Source: Coffea arabica (lineage: Eukaryota; Streptophyta; Magnoliopsida; Gentianales; Rubiaceae). From it: 64,000 bases of DNA. The stretch covers positions 51,903,001-51,967,000 of the forward strand of contig NC_092316.1 of NCBI RefSeq assembly GCF_036785885.1, in the 5' to 3' direction. The translations under genes and the position numbers were made by a program. Each line of letters opens with the position of its first letter. Position 1 is the stretch's first letter. Under the pieces are notes generated by a model. It was not told the origin of the DNA, did not search any database, and saw only the letters and a program-made list of their open reading frames with translations. Shown in pieces: positions 54,101-64,000 of this stretch.

Positions 54101-57100
54101 CTTGGTAGTGTTTCGAGACCCTTCACTCTACTCCACAATTGTAACCTGGGCACTACATGAAAGAAATGGGACCACTATCAGTCTGCCGCTTCTGGTGTTT
54201 GAGCGGCTTCACTCCTTTTTCATTTCCTCTTTCCCAGTTCCCAGCTCCAAGACTGGTGGAAGAAGGGGCAAGAGTGGTTTAGCTCCTACACCTTCCTATG
54301 CAAACAGCTGCTCTTAGACATTCTCTTTTCCTGTTGCTAGAGTTATTTCTTCCTAGATGTTTCTCTCCTTTCATTTTGAAAGTGAAACCAAAGGAAAAAA
54401 AGGAAGAAATGAAAAGACAACACTGAGCATCAAGCTAAGAAGTTGCATTGTCCTGTCTGTCTCATCCTTGAGGGAAATAGGAGCTGTATAAATGCAGGAT
54501 GCTTGTGCTCATTAAGTGGTTGCTTATGCCCTGTTCAGTGTTAAACAACCAAGATAAAAGAATAGAAATAGGTTACTCTTTGTTGTATTATCAGGTTTTA
54601 AGGGGGAATTTCATACAATGATAATCAGTAATTGTAGCCAACTCCTGAAGGTTGAGGGTAATAACCAATCTAGTCATTAGTCATGGTGGATAAAAGTCGT
54701 GTGGTCTTTAGCTGCTCTTTGCAATAGATTCATTTGATGCATTAGAGTTTTCATCTGTCCTGCAAGTCATAGTGCTTCAAACAAGCATCAGATATTAACG
54801 GTTGTGGTAGTTGGGACGCTTTATTGGTAGGTGGATTTAGGATTGTTGACTTTTGAACTGTCTTTTAATGTAGAATAATTTGATGGTAATAGTCAGTTTT
54901 TTAGTTTTTCTTTGTTTTTGGGGGCAGGGGTGTGTGAGGGGTAGGGAAATAGTCATAACTTTGTATTAAGTGTGAAGCATAAGTTGGGTCTTGGGTTTCA
55001 GTGATGGTCAACCAATTAGGAGGCCCCAAACGAGAGGCAATTTTTTTTTTTTTTTTTGCTTTTGCATTCTTCTTGGTGGAAGTATATGGGAATTTTTTTG
55101 CTTGTTTTTGTTGAAAGTGAATCAAATAGCATTTTTTCCTCAGTTCTTTAATGTAATTGTGAGAGATTTGTCCCAAAATCCATATGTGCATGTCATGTCT
55201 AACTAAAAAATTGTTGACCAGATATGAAAGAGAAGCAGAAAGCTTGTGAGCTTTTTGGTATCTTACTTTTAACTTTCATATAGATACCTTCCATAAAACT
55301 AACAAAATTGATATTGACAACTAGCAGATGATTTTGAACAAAAAACATTTGGAACAAAAAGCTGCATATGGTATTGGTTGTGCGATCATTAGTTTGGTAG
55401 GCGTTTGGAACTTTAGATGGATATTCAGATTTTATTTGATAGGTTGACATATCGAATATGTGCACATAATTAGTATTTTATGAATTATGAGCTGCTTAAT
55501 GTTTCTCACCTGGTTTGAACTCTGCTGTGGAAATTGGTGCAGGAGTTCGAAATTTCCAATAAAATACTGGATCATTATCCATTCAGTATCAGTTTGGAAA
55601 TACTGATGTCAAAAATATGTTTGATGATTAAGAATCCAGTTTTTGGTTAAAGCCGAGTGAAACCAACATCTGAAATCAATCTTTTATCCAACTTTGAACA
55701 ATTGGCATTTTTGATGTGTTGAATTTTTTATACCTGTAGTTGTACTGAAAATTTTGCTGGGCACCGATGAATCTCAGAGAGTGAATATCTGTGGGTTTCT
55801 TCTGAGTGGTAGGGTAGGTTCTTTGTTTTGGATGTCCTTAAGATTTTTCCCTGAAATGCTTTTCTCTCTGTTAGCAGTTATTTTATGCTTGTTTTTTTTA
55901 TGGAGTATGGAAAGGGTTGTGTATCTTAACCTAGAAATGAATGACAGTGAACATGGCTTGACAAATTTTGCCATAGGGATGTCCTATCTAATGTTTTCAT
56001 AAGGTTTAGAGGTGATCATCTTGTTGATGTGGTCTAAGATAATGCTTTTCAATGCTTTACTATTGCAAGTTCTTAGTCGATCCTCATTTTCCCTGTTAAA
56101 GTTCAAGGAGACTGGTATAATCTCACTCCTGTTGCAATTAGTTCGATACATAAGTGAAAGTTCGTTGTTGTTTTCCAGAGTGTTTATTGTCATTGTAATG
56201 GAATTAACTTTTCTTCAAATCGCACATTTTTTCATTTTACATTATTTTTGTAACTTCATGTAACATCTATAGTATTCTCCTGTCTTTTTTGGATGCACAC
56301 TCTGATTTCTATCATTTCACATTGCTTTTGTTATTTATGTAACATTTACAGTATTCTCCTGTCTTTTTTGATGCACACTCTGATTTCTATCATATTTGTT
56401 GCTCATCCTAATAGCATGCTTTTAAGAGATTTACTGTATTATGTTACAACTGCACAATTATTTGAAAGATTAACAATCCTGTTCTTTTGTTTTAGTTTCT
56501 TTTTCCTGCAGAATTAACTTTTAAGATTTCCTATGATATCTTTTTACTTGAGTTCATCTTTTATTAAAGATTTACAGGATAAAATTATTCTTTCTTTTTC
56601 TTATTTTTGGAGGAAAAATATCATTATTCTTGTCCTGCAGATGATGGAACAAAGACATTGAGACAACTACAGGCAGAGGAGGATGATGAAGAAAGGTTCC
56701 AAGCTGACCTCAAGAAAGCTGTACGCCAAAGTCTTGGTTTGTCTCTTTCTCAAGACATGATGTGCTTGTTCTTTGTTTTAAATTATTTTGTTTGCTGGTT
56801 TAGCTAATTATTTAGTGAGTCATCAGTTCCAGATTATAGTTCATGTTGTATATTTTACCTGTGTAGCATATTAGAATTAGTATAATCTTTTGAACTTTTC
56901 ATTTTTTTAAGATTTAAAATCTTGTGCTGTCTATGAAGAACCCATTGCGTGCTTTCCTATCTCTGTGTTTGGAGTGCTGTTATTTGCTTTTAATCTTTTT
57001 TTGGAGAAATCAAGAATTGCAGTGGGTCACTGATGATTTACGTATACATGCATGTATTTACGTATGTAATTTTATACATGTATGTGATTGTTGTGTTGTT

Positions 57101-60100
57101 TCTGTCTGTAGTGAACATGCATATATTTGGATTGTTTTTGCCAGAGTCTTCTACAAACATGTGAGCAAATTTCCTCCTGATACCAATTTTTTTGGAAGAT
57201 GAAGAATGACCTTATTCTCTTCTGAGTACAGCCTCATTGAGCTTGTCTAAAGCTTCCTTTTGCATGTACTATGTTGGAAAATTTGCCCGCAAGAATGAAT
57301 GGGATCTCTTATATGAAAAAGATTAGTTGCCTCATTTTGGAAGATAACTTGTTCTGATTTCTGGATTTTCCCAAACCTGTTTGTTGTGATCATGAACAAA
57401 ATTTCCTGGCTTAATCAGTATTTGTCTGCAAAAATAAAAAAATTACTAAAGGATAAGGTGGTTTGGTGAATTTGGTAATGATTGCAGCACAACTAACTTT
57501 CTTGGCTTTTGACCCAGGGACTATGACTAAATTTAGTCTGATCATTAGAGATATTTCATGGTGATGCGCTTGCGTGCAAAATCAGTGTTATAGTTTCTCA
57601 TGAGTCAATTAAATAACTTGTACCTGATGTTTCCATCTTTTTGTGTTGTTAATGCCAGATTCTTTTCACGCGCATCAGAAATTGCCTCTTGCAGCGAAGT
57701 TGGGAATGCCGCCCAAAACCTTTCCTGCAGCAACTGACTCGGTCATTTCTGCTGATGAGATCATGACTGAAAACTTAGATCAGATGGATGTATATGGTAC
57801 AGGGTTAAAGAATGAAATTGGCGAATACAATTGCTTTTTAAATGTCATTATTCAGGTTTGATATAGGAACCTTTTCCATGTATTACTTTTGTTATTGTGG
57901 TGTTGGCTTCTTCTTGGGGTCAACGATTAGCTTGGTTTTTTTTTTTATCTTCAAGTATCATGTCTATGCTGAGTTCTGTTATTTTTGGCGTCTTTTATTT
58001 TCAGTCTTTGTGGCACTTACGACGGTTTAGAGATGAATTTTTGAAGAGATCATTATCAGAACATGTACATGTTGGGGATCCTTGTGTTGTATGTGCATTA
58101 TATGATATTTTTGCTGCTCTGAACACTGCTTCAGTGGATGCACGAAGAGAAGCTGTTGCCCCTACTTCCCTGAGAATTGCCCTTAGCAACCTCTATCCGG
58201 ATAGTAATTTCTTCCAAGAAGTAAATCTTTGAGCCGTTTCTGGTGGTTCTTCTTTATTATTTATTTTTTTTTCAAGTTTTCCTTCTATCTGCAATTTTAT
58301 TAGCCTGTAAAACCTACAGGAGTGAATGCTTGTGGTGTCTGATTACTCCTCAGTTCATAAATTTTGGCTAACACGAATGCTACATACAGGGACAAATGAA
58401 TGATGCTTCAGAAGTGTTGGGCGTCATATTTGATTGCCTTCATCGATCATTTACTTCAACCATGTGTACTTCTGATGCCGAATCATTAGATAGCAACTGC
58501 ATGGGCTCTTGGGATTGCACAAATGGTGCTTGCGTTGCACATTCTCTTTTTGGCATGGACATATTTGAAAGAATGAATTGCTACAATTGTGGTCTGGAGT
58601 CCAGACACTTAAAGTACACTTCATTCTTCCACAATATCAACGCCAGTGCTCTCCGTACTATGAAGGTATATTATGTTTGAGTCTGGTCAAATATCTAAGT
58701 TTATTACATAAATAATAGTGGAAACTCTTATCCTCTTAACAAAAAATGTGGTTGTCTGCGGATACCTTTCAGGTTATGTGTCCAGAAAGCTCTTTTGATG
58801 AGCTTCTGAACCTTGTTGAGATGAATCACCAATTAGCTTGTGATCCTGAAGCTGGTGGCTGTGGAAAGCTTAACTACATCCATCATATTCTGTCGACCCC
58901 ACCACATGTTTTCACAACAGGTATCTATCTGTTTTATTTTTTTTAATTTTTTTCAGTCTTTTGCCTAAATGCAAGAGTGAATTAGATGTCGAAAGAACTA
59001 CTTTTTTTGTTCATTGTCGATATTGCAGAAGATCTAAATTACCTCTTTGCCTATGCATCTTTCAGTTTTGGGTTGGCAGAATACCTGTGAACATGTTGAT
59101 GACATAAAGGCCACATTGACAGCCTTATCTACAGAGATGGATATCAGTGTCCTTTATCGTGGTCTTGATCCAAAAAATAGGCACTGCTTGGTCTCAGTGG
59201 TATGCGTCTTTGGATTATGTTTTGGTGATTATGAGCGAACTTGTATCTGAAAACTGGATTAGTTGTCCTATCATTACCGGTCTCAACTATTGTTATTTTT
59301 CTGGAAAAGTTTGATTATTTGCTTATTTTTGCGTCCTTTAAACATTTCAGTATAATCAGATAAGAGGTTCCTTAGACTTGCATGCAAATATGTGGTATGT
59401 GCAGATGTGCAAGGCAAAGGTCCATTAAATTGTGCTTATTTTTCTCCGTTTCAGGGGATCTTGTACTGGGGAAGAGTCTTGGTTTCGTTAATTTGGAACT
59501 AGCATTAGATATTCTGCTTCCCTTTTCCCCTAAATCATTGCTTTTTCTTCTTCCTGTACTCCGAAATTTATTTAAAATAAAAAAAGAGACGCAGCTAAGG
59601 TAGGTATGCATACATGAGTTCATATATTTCCCATGAAAGTTTTGATGGCTGTTGTTTGATCAGATATCTAAAAGATGTTGAATTCCTTGTGATTCTCTGA
59701 TTTTTCTAGAGAATTTTTTGTGCTTCTTCAATTCGTATCAAGTGAGACTTGGTAACAACAATTAAGCTTTATATGACAAGATGAATTTTGCATTTCTGTC
59801 TTAGTTGGTAATTTATTTTGAATAATTCACTTGGTTGGAGTTATGAAAGAATTCATGAAGAAGCTTATGAACCTTGCGTGATATTTATAGCTATTTGATT
59901 GAACAGTTAGTTAGAAGGTTTAAATGGTTTAAGCATTCTACTCAAGCTTCACAATAGGTTGTTGAATACTGTTCAAATTGATGACATAAGCTGTGTCATG
60001 GCTAATTATCATTTGTAACTCTTTTACTTTTATGCTGGATGTCAAATGCAACATTGTCAAATCCCTAGAGAAGATAAGAAAAAAATATTAAGAGATTCTG

Positions 60101-61665
60101 ATTGAACAGTTAGAAGGTTTAAATGATTTGAGCATTCTACTTAAGCTTCACAAAAGTATGTTTACTAATATTACAGCTTGGTTATTTGTGGGCTAAAAAT
60201 AGTTAAAACTCTTGAAACATCTGTTGTGTAGGTAAGTATTTTTTTTTTCCAAGAAATAAGGGAAAATCTATATGCCCTCAAAGCTGCACTTGATACATGG
60301 TTAAAATAATTGTTCACTTTCTTGATTGTGGTTGAAAATTCCAGCCAAAATTCTTAATTGATAATTATAAGGGCAAATTGGACACTTTGCAAATTGTCTG
60401 GTGTGTCTCTATCTGTGGCATCTTTAATTTATCCTTGGCATTCTTTCTAATTTTATCAGTATTTTCTTTATTCTTTTTTAGCTTTCAGATATCTTACCTG
60501 ATTCCATTTCAGATTATCTTAAGCCACCACCAAAACATCTACAGTGACCCCAGAAGTTTATTTTGGTGGTGGTGTTGGTTTTTTTTTCTTTTTTTTTGTT
60601 TGGTTTTTTTTTGGGGGTGGGGTGGGAAGGGTTCATATTTGTTGAAAAATAGAATCTTAAGACTTCAAGTATGATACATATTTTAATAAAACTTTGGAGT
60701 ATAATTGTCTGAATAGAAGTCATGTGAAGAAGGGAAGTTTGTTACAAAACCAAATGTTGCAAGAATATGAATGACATTTATTCTCGGTAAGTTTTAAAAA
60801 TATTATTGAGGGATTTGAGAGTTTACTATATTTCGGGCGTTTTTTTTTTTGTGTTGTTTTTTTGTTGGGGGGGGGGGGGAACTGTGATATGTTTAGTTGC
60901 TCTGATTCAAGCCATCATTTTTTTTTACTCCACTTGTTTGACATTAGATATGTGTGTCCAATTTACTTTGTTGATCAACTTTAGCTTAGCATCCGTCACT
61001 TCAAAGGCTTTCACCATCAACACCCCCACCCCCACCCCCCTCCCCCCCCCAAAAAAACACCGTGCGGGGGATGTTTCCCTTTCACACACACACTCAGGCA
61101 CACAGCCAAGGCAAATATGTCAACAGAGAAACCTTCCCTTTAAATGCTGTTCTCTCTCTCTCTCTCACACACATGCACACACACTGACACACGCCCCTCT
61201 TCTGAAAAATATGTTGCTTAAAATTCCTGATCTTTTCAGCACCATGGACAAGATACAATGAACAACTTCTAATGCATTTAAATGCTATTCGATAGCTTGT
61301 GAAGTGGTTATTTTAGTTGTATTGGTGATGAACGTGACTGGACCCTCATCTTTGAAAAAGAATGGTTGAAAATTTTTTTTCTAATGGTCTTTTCTCAATT
61401 TCTTTTCTAGGTTTGCTATTACGGGCAGCATTATCACTGTTTTGCGTACAGTCAGGATCATGAACGGTGGCTTATGTATGACGACAAAACCGTGAAGGTA
61501 AATCTCATTTGTCTTGCTTTTATACCTTCTATACCTTTGTTTCAAGAAACAAGTAAACATCTGAGGTTTGAAATATAGGTAATCGGTGGCTGGGAGGATG
61601 TTCTTACCATGTGTGAGAGAGGGCATTTGCAACCTCAAGTCCTCCTTTTTGAAGCCGTGAATTAG
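48145..61665 (+). CDS. Ubiquitin C-terminal hydrolase-related protein (DUF627/DUF629 + UCH)
   Basis: Fifteen exons: 48145-50892, 50978-51106, 51217-51408, 51512-51564, 51653-51971, 52097-52182, 52289-52444, 56641-56736, 57659-57855, 58005-58220, 58390-58665, 58773-58920, 59066-59199, 61411-61497, 61579-61665; about 1640 aa. All junctions fit GT-AG. Domains: Ser/Pro/Ala-rich start; helical repeat-like DUF627 (about 86-190); DUF629 with a C2H2-like zinc motif [17 protein letters not shown] (about 419-441); a Glu/Lys coiled coil (exon 5); a UIM-like stretch LKKAVRQSL (exon 8); then a USP-type domain. The Cys box is [15 protein letters not shown], the His box [11 protein letters not shown] with following YDD, so Cys, His and Asp are all present. 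Closest in memory are Arabidopsis At3g47890/At3g47910. Oddity: GAAGGGTTTTC at 52136-52146 has one G too many, so exon 6 with its strong donor breaks the frame to exon 7. All other exons are intact. Confidence 0.9.
56215..56376. repeat. Tandem duplication of about 79 bp in an intron
   Basis: Two adjacent units share 'agtattctcctgtctttttt' and 'gatgcacactctgatttcta' (from about 56271 and 56350). They lie in the 4.2-kb intron between exons 7 and 8 of the ubiquitin-protease-like gene. The rest of that intron (52445-56640) shows no gene or clear transposon. Confidence 0.75.
61010..61200. repeat. C-rich and CT/CA microsatellite cluster in an intron
   Basis: A run of 'ccccca' and poly-C (about 61021-61050), then (CA)n tracts at about 61083-61102 and (CT)n-(CA)n at 61152-61190. 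All lie in the 2.2-kb intron between exons 13 and 14 of the ubiquitin-protease-like gene. A separate poly-G run is at about 60867-60880. Confidence 0.7.
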
Positions 61666-63259
61666 TGTGATGGGAGTTCATCGCATAAATTATATATTTA
61701 CCATGGGCTACAAGTCGCTCGTCAAACGCATCCATGAATTGATATACTTGCCGTGTACAGCTAGCTCTTCAAGATACACACTTCCTTTAATATAATAGGG
61801 GAAGTTGGAAATGTCACGAGTCCAGAATTGTAAAATACGAGTAAAAGGAGATTTTGTTGTGTATTTCAGGAGGAGAGCAGGAGACATTGGCCTGCAGCAA
61901 AGTTTTGAAAGAAGTTTTGTCTGAAGATTAGCGAGTAAATTGAACCGAGAGAGTAGACTTTGGTGCTAACTAGCCTGTTGAACTGAGCCTTTGTTGGTGT
62001 TGAAATTAACCAGGCATCTCACAAAACGAGGCATTTCGGCTGTAAAAATAGGATTAAGTTGTGACAGTTGAGGGCCAGTAAATAGTTGCCTGCCTGGCCC
62101 TAAATTAAATAGTTGGGGCATGTGAAATGGCAGCCTCTTAAGTGGCACTTGGCAACTAGCACCTTTTGTTAGCGGATGGATCCTTGCTACAGATGTATAC
62201 AGGAAAGTTTAGTTTATTAGTTTCATATATTATAGCTCATTGTTTTCCAGTACGATGAGGAAGTTGTGTACAGATGAGATGTTTTACCCTTTAGGGGTTA
62301 CCTACCACCCCAGCCCCCCATAGTAAGTCTGCATTTTGCAACACCTAAAAATTTTGCAGAAAAGTTTTGGGTAGCGTATTGTGACGAGGGACTCTGTAAT
62401 AGGGTGGATGATGATGATGATGATGGTGGTGTTACAATTGATAAAAGCGAGATCATGTGCCCTTCTAATACTGATCTACTTTTTCCTAATTTGCTTTAGC
62501 TTCCTTCGCCCGCCACACACACACCACCACCCATCCACCATGCCCCAAAAAAGACCAAGAACCGGACTTTTTCAAGTAAATAGAGGGAAACTATCCTATA
62601 TTTTTTCAAGCGTATATCCAATTAATTTTCATTTTTATAGAGAATAAAAGCAACGCTGAAAACAAATATCGTGAAAGTAACATTTTTGAAATACAGGGAA
62701 ATTATCTTACATTTTTTAGAACGAGAATGTAATTAATGATCACTTTTACTGGCAAGCATTTTTTGTAAAACAAATATTTTCATTTATTTATAGACTGATA
62801 TCTAACTAATTATCGCTTTGTATTTGCTATATTTATTTTATGTCACTCGGTCTTAAAATGTAAAAGCTATAAGCTAATAATTTAATATGATTAACAAAAA
62901 CTGTTCAACTAGGATTTTTGTATGAATATAAGGTAATACAAAGGAGGAGCACAATTGATTTATAATTTAGTGGGCAAACAAGGAATTTTTGTCCATATAT
63001 TTATTTTGGTGAGAAAATGAATGTTTCTAGAGATGCAAATTTTTTGTGCATGTATTTATGTCATGCAAAATATTCATATATACCTTTTGCAGAAAATTCA
63101 TATATGAAAAAAATAAAAACGGAGACAATTAATATATCTAGATTCTAGACTCAAATTTTGCAGAAAATTCATATCCTATTATAAAAAGGGACACAACCAA
63201 TACATGTATATTGTAGATTCGTGTGTAGATTTTTTGAGGGAAACAAAGGTAGAGGTATG
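61666..63259. other. 3' UTR of the ubiquitin-protease-like gene and spacer
   Basis: The first few hundred bases are the probable 3' UTR. A (GAT)n trinucleotide run (atgatgatgatgatg) is at about 62406-62422. No further gene is seen. Confidence 0.4.
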
Positions 63260-63611
63260 TAGGGGTGTGCAAAATCGAAAAATTTCGATTTATCGTCCGA
63301 ATTCGAATTGAATTCAGAATTTTGAATTCAGTAATTCGGAATAAAATCAGAATATCTGATTTCAAATTAGACAAAATCGGATCGAATTCGGTAACTGAAT
63401 TTTTCAAATCGGATATTCGGATTTCGAATTCACAATTCGAAATCGGAATTCGGAATTCCTATTTCGATTTCAAATATGTTTTTCATATATATATATATAT
63501 ATAATATTATTATTATTATATATATAATATAACATTTATATTATTATAATAATTTTTATATTCTTGAATTTGGTGATTTGGAATTCCTATTTCGATTTCA
63601 AATTCATTTTC

Positions 63612-63643
<32 letters not shown>

Positions 63644-63843
63644 GTAATACAACATTTATATTATAATAATAATAATATTATTATTATTAATATATATATA
63701 TTCATGAATTCGGTGAAATTGAAATTTACCGAATTTCGAATTGAATTCGAAATCAAAATCGGTCAAAAATTTTGACACCAAAATTTCAAAAAATTCCAAT
63801 TTCAATATTTCGAATTATCGATTTCGATTCATTCACATTCCTA
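63260..63843. mobile_element. hAT-type MITE (584 bp)
   Basis: The left end TAGGGGTGTGCAAAATCG and right end ..CATTCACATTCCTA are inverted and partly diverged. The flanking 8-mers GAGGTATG (63252-63259) and GAGGCATG (63844-63851) differ at one base, as expected for an older hAT insertion. The interior is made of alternating 'aattcg'/'cgaatt' motifs, with two similar blocks ending in (TA)n at about 63488-63502 and 63615-63632. No coding sequence. Confidence 0.8.
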
Positions 63844-63851
63844 GAGGCATG

Positions 63852-64000
63852 ACAGCCACAGACCACAAAGTACAAAATTGGGATATTAATTACAAAGAAA
63901 CTAAGATAAGAGGGCATAATCGAAATGTAAACGATCATAAAATCAGAAATGAAGACACCAATACTATAAGATATCAACTCCACAGCCAGGGAAAAGACAC
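63852..64000. other. Unassigned sequence at the window edge
   Basis: AT-rich flank of the hAT-type MITE; nothing recognised. Confidence 0.3.

Noticed and set aside
53424..56517. Open frames in the 4.2-kb intron between exons 7 and 8 of the protease-like gene
   Set aside because: They are short, T-rich (Phe/Leu-rich) and lack similarity. Exons 7 and 8 join in phase without them.
59382..59603. Possible extra exon between exons 13 and 14 of the protease-like gene
   Set aside because: Exons 13 and 14 join in phase to give the conserved [17 protein letters not shown], so nothing is missing.
63265..63775. Open frames rich in Ile/Arg/Phe at the right end
   Set aside because: They are translations of the AATTCG and TA repeats of the hAT-type MITE.

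Overview
The window is nuclear DNA from a flowering plant, a eudicot by protein similarity and gene structure. Genes have many GT-AG introns, the spacers are AT-rich, and DNA transposons and retroposed SINEs are abundant. All family assignments come from recognising protein sequence; no database search was run. An asterid is possible but I cannot show it.

Layout. 1-273 (+): last two coding exons of an ABCC (MRP-type) ABC transporter. 2006-8271 (+): complete mitochondrial cytochrome c1 gene, 7 coding exons, 313 aa. 11403-17585 (-): complete calcium-dependent protein kinase of the CPK10/CPK30 type, 7 exons, 558 aa. 17.6-34.4 kb: a gene-free block of transposable elements. It holds three SINE-like insertions with target duplications, a 3.56-kb PIF/Harbinger-type element carrying gene fragments, a hAT-type element with a perfect 8-bp duplication, and small MITEs. 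36746-39340 (+): intronless coding region of a PPR-SMR protein (864 aa) behind a probable 2.2-kb leader intron. 40523-44842 (-): a broken mediator-associated protein 2 gene, with a 1.9-kb TIR element full of AT satellite in one intron. 44.9-47.4 kb: two Mutator-like elements. 48145-61665 (+): a 15-exon ubiquitin-specific-protease-related gene (DUF627/DUF629 plus UCH domain, about 1640 aa) with an apparent 1-bp frameshift in exon 6. 63260-63843: a hAT-type MITE.

The genes are unrelated housekeeping or signalling genes (respiration, calcium signalling, organelle RNA or translation, ubiquitin), as is normal for plant chromosomes; there is no operon or cluster logic. The most unusual content is the chimeric PIF/Harbinger element (25070-28625), the decayed mediator-associated gene with its AT-satellite transposon, and the frameshift in the protease-like gene.
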